From NCBI RefSeq assembly GCF_021603585.1, contig NZ_BQHI01000040.1, forward strand, positions 1 to 38,713: a stretch of DNA of 38,713 bases, written 5' to 3'. This DNA is from Pseudomonas sputi (GTDB taxonomy: Bacteria > Pseudomonadota > Gammaproteobacteria > Pseudomonadales > Pseudomonadaceae). Positions 26,818-34,900 of the stretch are shown in pieces. The notes under the pieces are model-generated. The model made no database searches and was not told the origin of the DNA. It saw nothing but the letters and a program-made list of their open reading frames with translations. Numbering within the stretch: position 1 is the first letter of the stretch; each line of letters opens with the position of its first letter. The translations under genes were made by a program, and so were the position numbers.

Positions 26818-29004
26818 TCAGATGATCGAGTCGATGTCGAAAGTGTGCGGCGCGCCGATCCTGTGGCCGTAAAGCGTTACCAGCAGCGGGTCATCCTCGG
26901 CGGCGTCAGGTGCCATGGCGAGCTGTTCTTCTGCCTGGTTTTCCCGGTGTAGCTGCCAGCGCGGCAGGCTTTCGGCCAGGCGTTCCGGTTGTTCTGCCAG
27001 CGATCCATAAACATCCGTGGTCGTCAGGCGCCGGTGCCGCAGAACGGCCAGCCGTTCGCGGGTCGTGCGGATGTTCTCGATTTCATGATTGAGCGCTTCG
27101 ACGATGTTTTTCCGGCTGCGCACATAGCTGTCCGGCCTTCCCGGCAAATTGCTGCGCTGGCGGCGCAACTGATCGGTGATGCGCTGCAGCGCTGTCTCAA
27201 CCAGCGCGAATTCTCGCTCGGTAACCAGCGTGCGGTTTGACTCCTGTGCCTCCTGCCAACGCCGCAACACCGCCCAGCACGCCGGGATGTACGCCCCGGT
27301 CATCGAATGGTGCCCGGCGTCGAAGATCTGCTTGAGCAACGTCGGCCGATCCGGCAGGCCGTGCCGCTGCCGGATCGCCACGTCGCAGGCTGCGTGCTGG
27401 GTGATGGTGTCGCAGCCCGGCTCCCAGAGGATTGACGACACCTGCTGGCGGCCGAACTCCACCGGCATGGCGTGTCGCAAACGGCCGTGGTGGTCGTAGG
27501 CTTCCCCGGTCCAGTTGGTGATGCCCGCGACGAACACCGACAGGCCGAGCGGCACATTCACGAAGGTCAGCGCCGCACCGGCGCCGTAGATATCGGCCTT
27601 GGTGTTCATCCAGCTGCCGGGCACACTGGGCACCGGGTCGTTGTGGTTGACCATGCGGTGATGCACGAGATCGGCTGCGCCCCTGACGAAATCCGCGTCG
27701 CCGGCGCGGGGGGCGCCGTAGGTGTAGAGCTGGATTTTGTAGCCCTCAGGCCTACGGCGGAGCATTTCGGCCAGCAGCAGCGTGATTGCGCCACCGAGGC
27801 TGTGGCCGCAGATCAGGAGTGTTTGGCCGGTGTAGAACTTTTCGAGGTAATTGACGGCGAATGCGGCAGCTTTTTTGGCCGCTTTATAGAAACCTCGATG
27901 TACCTGGCCTTCGCCTTCCGCAAACGGCACCTGCAAGGCATCGGCATCGCGTAACCCATCGGCGACGATCTCGGCGGTGCCGCGAACGGCGATCAGGATC
28001 AGTTCGTCGTTGTGGGTGATGAAGGCTTGGGTGTCGGTAGCCTCATTTCCTTCGCTTCTGTCATCAAGGAAGTGAACCTTGGCTGGATGCTCTTGCGACT
28101 CGATCCTCTTCGGGTCATTCACTTCGTACAGATCCGAGTCGAATGGAACGATTTCCAGGCGTTTGGAATACGGCACGTCTTCGTACAGAGGGTAATAGGC
28201 TTTGATTTGATTCGAGTCGACTTTCCATAGTTCGTCGGACTTGGCCAAGGCGTCGCCAAACCAATTGCCTACGCTGGGTTGCAAAGGAAAGGTCACTCGA
28301 TTTTCTTTGATGGGAGCACTTTCTGGCTTCTGACCGAAGGGGCAGTAGCTCAAGGTTGCCATCAATGAGAGCTGGTACAGGTTGAGTGCACAGAATTGCG
28401 AAGCTGTGGATAACATCGGTCGCAACGCGCGTAGCGGGCGCACTTCAAGGACAGTGTGACGTTGTGGCATCAGAGCGACACCCAGTTTGCCGTGTTCGCG
28501 CATGATGGCTGCACAGCCGGAGTCGAGAGGGTAATCGCGATACACCTCGGGTGGCAGATGCGAGGCATATCTGACCAGGTGACGGACTTCGACTTGAAAG
28601 TAGTCTGCGCCGTCTGCGATCTCAGGTCGTTCCCGTGTGCGTGTGGCATTCAGGTTCAGATAAGAAGTTTTTTCGGCGCGTACCTGAAGGTCTGTGATTG
28701 GGAGAGGGTAGTGAATTCTTGTCTGCAAATCCTTGTAGAGTTTCTCTGTTCCTTCATATTCCTGGCTGAATAAAAGGGCAATCGGCCCGGCAAAATGGCT
28801 CTCCACTTTACCGATGCCTGCGGGATCCAGATGCCCGGTGTATTTCATCCCTTCTGAATCCGTTGCGATATACGCGAGCCCGGCATACGGCGCTCCTGAG
28901 CCAGACTCATCGATCAGCTGAAAACTGGTCCATCTTCCGCTTTCCGGGCAAGACAGCATGCGGCTACCCAGTGAAGATTGAAGTTCTTTCTCAAGAGATG
29001 ACAT
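26818..29004 (-). CDS. Type VI secretion class-3 lipase effector (Tle-like)
   Basis: 728-residue predicted antibacterial phospholipase delivered by the type VI system. The nucleophile elbow GHSLGG is at 400-405 (Ser-402), with a candidate Asp-456 in NHNDPVPSVPG and a candidate His in GHHSMTGAY, giving a lipase class-3 triad. Residues 15 to about 110 (DESGSGAPYAGLAY..., ending LQVRAEKT) look like a beta-sandwich (transthyretin-like) module such as occurs in VgrG/Tle partners; this part is inference. The C-terminal third is helical and charged. No signal peptide, as expected for a secreted cargo. It is last in the operon vgrG, DUF4123, lipoprotein, lipoprotein, lipase. AAGGAGCG precedes the ATG. 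The 5' half has lower GC than the 3' half. Confidence 0.85.
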   Translation of the reverse strand: MSSLEKELQSSLGSRMLSCPESGRWTSFQLIDESGSGAPYAGLAYIATDSEGMKYTGHLDPAGIGKVESHFAGPIALLFSQEYEGTEKLYKDLQTRIHYPLPITDLQVRAEKTSYLNLNATRTRERPEIADGADYFQVEVRHLVRYASHLPPEVYRDYPLDSGCAAIMREHGKLGVALMPQRHTVLEVRPLRALRPMLSTASQFCALNLYQLSLMATLSYCPFGQKPESAPIKENRVTFPLQPSVGNWFGDALAKSDELWKVDSNQIKAYYPLYEDVPYSKRLEIVPFDSDLYEVNDPKRIESQEHPAKVHFLDDRSEGNEATDTQAFITHNDELILIAVRGTAEIVADGLRDADALQVPFAEGEGQVHRGFYKAAKKAAAFAVNYLEKFYTGQTLLICGHSLGGAITLLLAEMLRRRPEGYKIQLYTYGAPRAGDADFVRGAADLVHHRMVNHNDPVPSVPGSWMNTKADIYGAGAALTFVNVPLGLSVFVAGITNWTGEAYDHHGRLRHAMPVEFGRQQVSSILWEPGCDTITQHAACDVAIRQRHGLPDRPTLLKQIFDAGHHSMTGAYIPACWAVLRRWQEAQESNRTLVTEREFALVETALQRITDQLRRQRSNLPGRPDSYVRSRKNIVEALNHEIENIRTTRERLAVLRHRRLTTTDVYGSLAEQPERLAESLPRWQLHRENQAEEQLAMAPDAAEDDPLLVTLYGHRIGAPHTFDIDSII

Positions 29005-29016
29005 GTTGAACGCTCC

Positions 29017-29844
29017 TTATTCGGTGCAGGCGGGGTAAATGCTGCAGATGCGGCCATCAGGCATTTTGAATGTGCTGAAGTCGGTGTAATTGCCGTTGCA
29101 ATAGGCATGCTGATCGTCATATCCATCGCCCAGGCATCGCTTCCAGCCATTCGGCACCTTCACCCATGTGTCCTTCCATCCTGGCCGTTCTTCCTCCACC
29201 AGCCAGATTTTCATCTTCACGGTTTTGCCCGGAAGTTGATCGTGGGTGTATGCCGCAAACGGGCGGCCCGGCTCTGGCTTACCCAGAGCATCGGTTTCTT
29301 TACAGTCGAGTAGTTTTCTTAGAATTCGTGGCTTGCCTGAAGTACGAAAAAGCCACTGACATTCGCCGTAGAAAACGCTTAAACCTTGATCGTTGAAAGT
29401 GCCTTTGTAGCGATCCTCCAATTCAGGCCGTATAACAACAGCGGCACTCTCAGCGCTGATGTCGCTCCAGTCCTTCCCATAGGCGGCTCTGATATCCAGA
29501 TCAATTCGACGTATTACCATCGGGCAGCCATTGATGGTCTTTCGGATGACAATTTCGGAAACAGGCTCGTACTTTTCTCGCCAGTTTCTGTTGAATCTGT
29601 TGGCTGTTTTGCGGAGGTCTATGGCTCTGCAGGTTTCACTACTATTGATCGGCTCATACTCTGCGAGGGCTTCATAGGCGAACCCTGGCGGTAGCTCTGC
29701 CGTGAAAGTGAATGTATTTGCCGGTTGGGTTTTGCACCCAGCGATGAGGGCAAGGCAAACAACCAGAGTCGCACTGCGCAGCGCGAGTCCAATCATCGGG
29801 GAGGTCAGTGTTGGAGATTGCAGCTCCTTTTGAATTGATGTCAT
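29017..29844 (-). CDS. Probable lipase-immunity lipoprotein, second copy, with effector-derived N-terminus
   Basis: 275-residue lipoprotein, paralogue of the gene at 29857-30630. The lipobox I34-A35-G36-C37 lies in LRSATLVVCLALIAGC. The product is probably anchored in the periplasm, where it would neutralise the lipase. The two copies share long blocks (PGRPFAAYTHDQLPGKTVKMK, YTDFSTFKMPDGR) and the same Cys-rich end (C-x-IYP-x-CTE). The first ten residues MTSIQKELQS match the effector start MSSLEKELQS, and the 12-bp spacer before the ATG also starts GGAG like the one before the effector. This puts 16 extra residues before the likely original start Met-17. No recognised domain. Immunity function is inferred from position and lipoprotein nature. 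Confidence 0.8.
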   Translation of the reverse strand: MTSIQKELQSPTLTSPMIGLALRSATLVVCLALIAGCKTQPANTFTFTAELPPGFAYEALAEYEPINSSETCRAIDLRKTANRFNRNWREKYEPVSEIVIRKTINGCPMVIRRIDLDIRAAYGKDWSDISAESAAVVIRPELEDRYKGTFNDQGLSVFYGECQWLFRTSGKPRILRKLLDCKETDALGKPEPGRPFAAYTHDQLPGKTVKMKIWLVEEERPGWKDTWVKVPNGWKRCLGDGYDDQHAYCNGNYTDFSTFKMPDGRICSIYPACTE

Positions 29845-29856
29845 GGCGAAACCTCC

Positions 29857-30630
29857 TTATTCCGTACAGCCCGGATAAATGGTGCAGACTCGGCCATCAG
29901 GCATTTTGAATGTGCTGAAGTCGGTGTAGTTGCCGTAACAGAAGGCGTATTGATCCTCAAAGTTGTCACCCAAGCATCGTTTCCAACCGTTTGGAAACTT
30001 CACCCATGTGTCTCTGAAGTAAGGTTGTTCTTCCCTTGCTAACGTGATCTTCATCTTCACGGTTTTACCCGGAAGTTGATCGTGGGTGTATGCCGCAAAT
30101 GGGCGACCCGGCTCCGGTGTGCCCAGAGCATCGGTTTCCTTGCAGTCGAGTATTTTTCGCAGGATTCTCGGCTTGCCGGAGGTACGAAAGAGCCACTGGC
30201 ATTGGCCATGGAAGGTGCTTTCTCCCCGGCTGTCGAATCTGCTTTTGTAGCGTTCCTCGATATCGGTAAGAACGGCTACTACGGCACTGTCTGCACTGAA
30301 GTCGCCGCGAGATTTCCCATAGGTCGAATTGATATCCAGGCTGATTCTGCGTATCGCCATCGGACAACCGCTGATCGTCCGGCGGATAGGGATTTCAAAG
30401 GTCGGTTCATACCTTTCACGCCACTTCTGATTGTGTGCTGAGACAGTTTTTCTGCGATCCGATACGCTGCATGTTTCGCCTTTGACGGGGGTGTATTCGA
30501 CGATAGCGTTATAGGCAAACCCCGGTGGTAGATCGGCTGTGAATTTGAAGGTGTTGGGCGGTTTGCCCTGGCAGCCCCCCAGTGCCGCGAAGGCGCCGAT
30601 CAGGACGATGCACTTGAGCTGAATCTTCAT
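29857..30630 (-). CDS. Probable lipase-immunity lipoprotein, first copy
   Basis: 257-residue lipoprotein starting MKIQLKCIVLIGAFAALGGC with lipobox L17-G18-G19-C20. The mature start GKPPNTFKFTADLPPGFAYN is closely related to its neighbour (QPANTFTFTAELPPGFAYE). The ATG overlaps the stop of the DUF4123 gene by ATGA, so it is coupled to it. The stop TAA is part of TAAGGAGG, which also serves as ribosome site for the next gene. Lipoproteins next to Tle lipases are commonly Tli immunity proteins; I recognise no named family here. Confidence 0.8.
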   Translation of the reverse strand: MKIQLKCIVLIGAFAALGGCQGKPPNTFKFTADLPPGFAYNAIVEYTPVKGETCSVSDRRKTVSAHNQKWRERYEPTFEIPIRRTISGCPMAIRRISLDINSTYGKSRGDFSADSAVVAVLTDIEERYKSRFDSRGESTFHGQCQWLFRTSGKPRILRKILDCKETDALGTPEPGRPFAAYTHDQLPGKTVKMKITLAREEQPYFRDTWVKFPNGWKRCLGDNFEDQYAFCYGNYTDFSTFKMPDGRVCTIYPGCTE

Positions 30631-31475
30631 GAAGGCATCTCCCCGCTCCAGCTCTTCGAAAGCAGATAAACCCGATCAAAATGTTCATCCGGCGTTTCGT
30701 CCGGTCGGGGTTGCCAATGAGGCGCGAGGGTCGGGGTGTGTAGGCTCTGGATCAGCAGAAACTCCAGCCGCTCCGGTGCCAGCCAGCCCCAGGCTTGGGC
30801 CTGTGTCAGACGCTCACGTAGCCAGATATGCGGATCCTGCGAGCCCGCCAGCCCGGCGTAGGCCTGTACATGTTCGGCCAGCAGAAAGCGGTGGGCGTTG
30901 GCCAGCCGGATTTCCATGGCGGGTTCTTCGGGCATCGGCAGGTGCAGCCAGGGCGGCGAGTCCGGCAGCGGATAAATGCCGGGCGTCGGGTTGTCGGTGC
31001 TCTGCCAGCGCGAACCCTGCCAGTAACACACACTGATCGCCGGCCCGAGATACGCCGGTAGCGCCTCGGGCGGCAGATGCTCCAGCGCTCGGGCCAGGAC
31101 CCGGTTGTCGTGGAAACGGTACAGCGCCTGATGCGGGCGGGCGCCGACGATCAACCGTTCCTGCCAGTGCCTGACCCACGTCTTGAGCTCGCCCTGGCCC
31201 AGGCTGGCGAGCCATCCCCAGTGGCTGTCAGGTCTGTCGAGCAGGGCGTCGAGGCGACGGTCGTCGGGCTGGTCGAAGGTGAACAGGAATGGTCCGGTGT
31301 CGGCCAGTTCGGCGACCACGGTTTCACCGTAGACACTGGCGTACTGCTCGTAACGGCTGCTCTTCAGCCAGCGCTGGCGCATGTCGCGTTCGTTTTGCGA
31401 GTCGAGCACCAGGCACAGGAGACGATCGGCATGGTGCTGTTCGATCAGCCAGCGTTGTACAACCGAGTCGATCAT
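30627..31475 (-). CDS. DUF4123 type VI effector adaptor/chaperone
   Basis: 282-residue cytoplasmic protein that in known systems (Tap/TEC) loads the effector onto its VgrG. The N-terminal MIDSVVQRWLIEQHHADRLLCLVLDSQNERDMRQRW and following aromatic-rich GPFLFTFDQPDD segment fit DUF4123. The C-terminal region is helical (HRFLLAEHVQAYAGLAG). The ATG overlaps the vgrG stop by 4 bases (ATGA), and its own stop overlaps the next ATG in the same way, so vgrG, adaptor and first lipoprotein are a coupled unit. A longer frame up to 31523 starts inside vgrG and is rejected. Confidence 0.87.
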   Translation of the reverse strand: MIDSVVQRWLIEQHHADRLLCLVLDSQNERDMRQRWLKSSRYEQYASVYGETVVAELADTGPFLFTFDQPDDRRLDALLDRPDSHWGWLASLGQGELKTWVRHWQERLIVGARPHQALYRFHDNRVLARALEHLPPEALPAYLGPAISVCYWQGSRWQSTDNPTPGIYPLPDSPPWLHLPMPEEPAMEIRLANAHRFLLAEHVQAYAGLAGSQDPHIWLRERLTQAQAWGWLAPERLEFLLIQSLHTPTLAPHWQPRPDETPDEHFDRVYLLSKSWSGEMPS

Positions 31476-33541
31476 GCAGCGGCCTCCGCGATGGCGCACT
31501 CGCCCGCGCGGCAGGCTTCGCAAATCGGGCAGAAATCCGCACCCAGGGTTTTGCTGGTGGCCATCAATGCCTGTTGTGAGGGCGCCACCAGTGGCGGCAA
31601 GGGCGCGGGCGCCGACAAGTCTTCAATGCCTTCGGGCTGCAACAATCGGGCGCGCAAAAAAGGTATGGGCACGCCGCCGATCAGCAGGTCGCTGCTCCCG
31701 AAAAGACCGCCGTGATCGAGCACGAAATGCTCGCCGCCGACTTTCAGGCTGATGCTCTTTCCGGCCTCCAGCACCAAATGATCCCCGGCACTGAAACAGA
31801 GCTGCCGCCCGACTTCCATCGTCAGTGATTGCCCGATCCGGGTGTGACTGCTGTCGCTGACGTGCAGATGATCGCTGGCCTTGAGATGGGTCTTGCGATG
31901 ACCGGTGAGGGTGCGGTGTTCTTCTGCGTGCAGCACGCTGACGCTGTTGCCACGGATGCTTTCCCGACGTTCGTTGCCGACCTCCAGGTGACTGTCGTGC
32001 TCGATCTTCTGCTGCAGATCACGCTGGGCGCGCAGATAGATCAGCTCCTGACCGGCACGATCCTCGATCATCAATTCATTGAAACCGCTGCTGTCGGGCG
32101 AACTGCGGGACCGGAACACGCTGCGGGTCTTGTGCGCCGGCAATTCATAGGGCACCGGGTTGGCGCTGTTGGCCAGGCAACCGCTGATCACCGGATGATC
32201 GGGGTCGCCGTCGAGAAACGTCACCAGCACCTCCATGCCCACGCGCGGAATGATCACGCTGCCATGGGCGTTTCCGGCCCAGTTCGTGGTGGTTCGCAAC
32301 CAGCAACTGCTCTTGTCGTTGTGCCGGCCTTCGCGGTCCCAGAAAAACTGCACCTTGACCCGGCCGTACGCGTCGCAATGGATGTCTTCGCCTTCCGGAC
32401 CGGTGACCATCGCGGTCTGGGTGCAGCCGATGGAAGGTTTGTCGTAGCGCAATGGCGGGCGATAGATCGCCTCCCACGGCGTGGCTTGGAAATGGTTGCG
32501 ATAGCCCTGGACGAAGTCGCTTTCATCACTCACGGCAATGTCGCTGCCGCTTTCCTCAAGCACTTGAGGCTGTTTGCCTTCGTGACGGATTTCGGTCAGC
32601 AGCCAGAGGTCGTTCAATGCCGGTTCGGGGTGACCGGACAACGACAGGAAGTGCCCTGATACCAGCGCCGGCTCGTCGCTGTCGCCTGTGCCCACGCGCT
32701 GATCGCTGCGATGGCGCTCCAGGGCGCGTCGGGCCAGCAGTCTGCCGTGCTCCCGGTCAAGGACTCGGCCCGGATACCCGTAGTCCTCCAGATCAGGCTG
32801 GCGGTGTTCGTCCGGGATCCGGGCGTCGGATTCCAGCACTGTGCGCGCCTTTTTGAAATGGTAGGCGCGCCGACTGACACGATGGGCACGGGTATTGAGC
32901 CCGCAGTCGAAACGGTGGATCACCCGCCGCTCGGGCACCATCGCGTTGCGCGGTTTGAACGTTGTTGGCCGGGCAAGCCTGGGAAACACGGTCTGGTCGT
33001 CGCCAAACACCAGCAGATGCCTGTCGAGGCTGTGGCGAAAGTGATAGTGCAGGCCGTCTTCCTGGCAAAGGCGCTGGATGAAATGCAGATCGGACTCGTT
33101 GTATTGCACGCAATATTCGCGATCCGGCAGGGCCTGGCCGATCTGAAACAGATAGCCATCGGCGTGGATGCCATGTTCCTGAAGAATCTGCCCGATGATT
33201 TGCGCAATGCTCAGGTGCTGAAAAATCCGCTGATTGAAACGATGGCCCAGGTTTGTCAGGCATGGCGCGAGGGTCAGATCGTATTGGGTCAACCGGTGCC
33301 CGATAACGCCCCGGCCAATGTGCTGGATCTGTCCATGAACGCCATGCCCGTTGTCATCGAAGGCCAGAAAAGCCTGCCGGTGCATGAGGTCGTGCAGATC
33401 GATATCCGGTCTCGAGCTGACCAGTTTGACGTTGAAGCAATAAGGCTGGCTGATGGATTCGGTGCCGGTGAAGGACAGCACCTGCAGATCGTGATCGAGG
33501 TCGTCGGTATGGAGGCGCAAACGAGCATTGGCATTGAACAT
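31472..33541 (-). CDS. vgrG: VgrG, type VI secretion spike/tip protein
   Basis: 689-residue trimeric spike that carries the lipase effector out of the cell. The gp27-like region (about 1-370) contains YCVQYNESDLHFIQRLCQEDGLHYHF, and the gp5-like OB fold region has CDAYGRVKVQFFWDREG, WAGNAHGSVIIPRVGMEVLVTFLDGDPD and PVISGC, all VgrG hallmarks. A beta-helix with repeated HL/S patterns follows. The C-terminus has C671-x2-C674-x2-C677-x4-C682, a possible small metal site, and no fused effector domain. ATG 33541 (RBS AAGGAAC) gives the standard start MFNANARLRLHTDD; the frame extends to 33619 but without family similarity. No other type VI structural genes are in view, so this is an orphan vgrG module. 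Confidence 0.95.
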   Translation of the reverse strand: MFNANARLRLHTDDLDHDLQVLSFTGTESISQPYCFNVKLVSSRPDIDLHDLMHRQAFLAFDDNGHGVHGQIQHIGRGVIGHRLTQYDLTLAPCLTNLGHRFNQRIFQHLSIAQIIGQILQEHGIHADGYLFQIGQALPDREYCVQYNESDLHFIQRLCQEDGLHYHFRHSLDRHLLVFGDDQTVFPRLARPTTFKPRNAMVPERRVIHRFDCGLNTRAHRVSRRAYHFKKARTVLESDARIPDEHRQPDLEDYGYPGRVLDREHGRLLARRALERHRSDQRVGTGDSDEPALVSGHFLSLSGHPEPALNDLWLLTEIRHEGKQPQVLEESGSDIAVSDESDFVQGYRNHFQATPWEAIYRPPLRYDKPSIGCTQTAMVTGPEGEDIHCDAYGRVKVQFFWDREGRHNDKSSCWLRTTTNWAGNAHGSVIIPRVGMEVLVTFLDGDPDHPVISGCLANSANPVPYELPAHKTRSVFRSRSSPDSSGFNELMIEDRAGQELIYLRAQRDLQQKIEHDSHLEVGNERRESIRGNSVSVLHAEEHRTLTGHRKTHLKASDHLHVSDSSHTRIGQSLTMEVGRQLCFSAGDHLVLEAGKSISLKVGGEHFVLDHGGLFGSSDLLIGGVPIPFLRARLLQPEGIEDLSAPAPLPPLVAPSQQALMATSKTLGADFCPICEACRAGECAIAEAAA

Positions 33542-33680
33542 CCGTTGTTCCTTGTCCTGTGACAGATTCGGAACAACGCTAACAAGATGGCCAGCGAATT
33601 TATGTCGGACGTTTCCCAAGCGAATGGGTTTAAAAACCAGGCCTACAAGGGTTACGAATAAATCCTACTGATATGTCCTA

Positions 33681-33697
33681 CGTGGTTTTACACCACG
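33681..33697 (-). terminator. Small hairpin after the DUF6916-like gene
   Basis: CGTGGT and ACCACG form a perfect 6-bp stem with a 5-base loop, directly after the stop codon and before vgrG. No T run follows on the minus strand, so termination is uncertain. Confidence 0.35.
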
Positions 33698-33702
33698 GCG
33701 AA

Positions 33703-34014
33703 TCAGTTGAAGGAAATACAGAAATAACCCAACTGCGGATCCCGCCCCATCGCAGGCACCCGCGACACGAAGATGTCCTCCACCCGGCCGAGTTCCGGCA
33801 GTTCCAGCGCGCATAAACCGTCGACGAACTCGGTCGGCACCAGGCTATTGAATTCGAGGCAGAAGGGCATGCGTTCGCTGTAGCGGGTTTTCGCCGCGGG
33901 AACCTCATCGAGGTATTCGATCTGAATCGGCAAGGCCGTGCCATCGGGCAGGTACAGCGTGCGTTGCTGTCCCAGCAACGCCTGGACGTGGTGGATCTGA
34001 ACCGCTTGCAGCAT
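33703..34014 (-). CDS. DUF6916-like small protein
   Basis: 103-residue protein of unknown function, similar as I recall to the DUF6916 family found beside tail-collar proteins. Recognisable are QALLGQQRTLYLPDGTALPIQIEYL near the start and the C-terminal RDPQLGYFCISFN. No signal peptide or membrane segment. GGAGT stands before the ATG at 34014. It follows the tail-collar gene at 58 bp on the same strand and is probably co-transcribed with it. A hairpin (CGTGGT/ACCACG, 33681-33697) lies 5 bp after the stop. Confidence 0.75.
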   Translation of the reverse strand: MLQAVQIHHVQALLGQQRTLYLPDGTALPIQIEYLDEVPAAKTRYSERMPFCLEFNSLVPTEFVDGLCALELPELGRVEDIFVSRVPAMGRDPQLGYFCISFN

Positions 34015-34072
34015 GGTCTGACTCCAGTGAAAAAAAGGAATGGCCGGGGGCCGTGAAGCCCCCGGCGTCTGC

Positions 34073-34660
34073 TCAGTTGCGCGACGGGAACAGGCCGTTC
34101 AGGGCAATGCTGAAGTTGACAACCAGGGCCGGGTTCAAGACCTGCATTGGCTGACTGCCACCGGTGGAGGAAATGTCTCCGGTGACGGTGGTGGTCACAC
34201 CCTTGAGCGGCACCGGTGTGGCGCCCTGGGCGTCGGAGTAAATGTTCGCCGAACCAGGGCCGCCGCCGGACGCGCCGAGGTACGAGTTGGTGGCGGTCGG
34301 CACGGTTGCCGGATTGCTGGCGGGTACTGCCAGCGAAAGGGCCGTGTTGGCCGTCAGGCCGGTCATCGCGTGGGTGTGGTTGGGCATGTTGGCGATGGTG
34401 GCGGTGACATTTTCGGTGCCGTACACCTGACCGATGACGCGCGGCGTCAGGCCCAGTCCGTTGCCTTGTGCGACGGGCACGCGACCTTGCAGGTTGGGCA
34501 GGAGAAAGTTGGTTGTACCGTTGCCGCCGTAGTAAGTGCCCAGCAAGGCGAACAACGCCTGGTATTGCGAGATGCCCAGGGTTTGCCCGTTGCACAAGGC
34601 CCAGCCATTGGGGGCAAAGTTGAAGGCGAACGGCTGAATCGTACCCATAAAGACTTCCAT
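34073..34660 (-). CDS. Phage tail-collar domain protein (MdpB-like)
   Basis: 195-residue protein with a tail-collar domain over residues 1-60: MEVFMGTIQPFAFNFAPNGWALCNGQTL, then QALFALLGTYYGGNGTTNF and LPNLQGRVPVAQGNG. The rest (NMPNHTHAMTG, and a Ser/Thr/Ala-rich tail) also fits the microcystin-dependent-protein type. There are no other phage genes around it, so this is a domesticated family gene, not a prophage. Such proteins are usually predicted to be exported or surface structures; real function unknown. AGGATGAGGAACC precedes the ATG. It is divergent from the glycosyltransferase gene. Confidence 0.85.
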   Translation of the reverse strand: MEVFMGTIQPFAFNFAPNGWALCNGQTLGISQYQALFALLGTYYGGNGTTNFLLPNLQGRVPVAQGNGLGLTPRVIGQVYGTENVTATIANMPNHTHAMTGLTANTALSLAVPASNPATVPTATNSYLGASGGGPGSANIYSDAQGATPVPLKGVTTTVTGDISSTGGSQPMQVLNPALVVNFSIALNGLFPSRN

Positions 34661-34900
34661 GGTTCCTCATCCTTCTGTTGTGTGGTCGGCGCGCCGCGCG
34701 GTCGCCCTTGTGGGCGGGCCGGTCGAAACGTTGTGCTGACTCCTTCCTTTTGCGCGGGCAGGTCACGCCAAGCCGTAGCGTAGACCCGGATCGACGGACT
34801 TGCCGGACGTCGTCGTGGCCGCGCGTCGACTTCGGTGCTGGCCTACAGTGTTGGCAGTTGATGACGCGATTATGTTCGCAAAAACGCTGAGGGGAGGTTG
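34661..34900. promoter_or_regulatory. Divergent region between tail-collar and glycosyltransferase genes
   Basis: 240 bp without a gene, presumably holding both promoters. It is GC-rich with many CG-rich half-sites and no clear -35/-10. The ribosome site of the glycosyltransferase is AGGGGAGG just before ATG 34901. Confidence 0.4.

Larger units (their letters stand above)
29017..30630 (-). repeat. Direct repeat formed by the two lipoprotein genes (840-bp offset)
   Basis: The 3' parts of the two genes align at an exact 840-bp offset. For example 29051-29088 and 29891-29928 are identical over 38 bases, and the block coding for PGKTVKMK/GRPFAAYTHD is nearly identical, while the 5' parts differ clearly. 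Both copies end in the same way at the next gene: a TAA stop, a 12-base spacer beginning GGAG, then an ATG and ten similar codons. Confidence 0.9.

Noticed and set aside
26818-33541. Transposon- or integrase-borne island
   Set aside because: GC is lower in part, but I found no transposase, integrase or flanking direct repeats, so no mobile element is annotated.
33703-34660. Prophage remnant
   Set aside because: A single tail-collar protein and a small partner only; no integrase, terminase, capsid or attachment sites.
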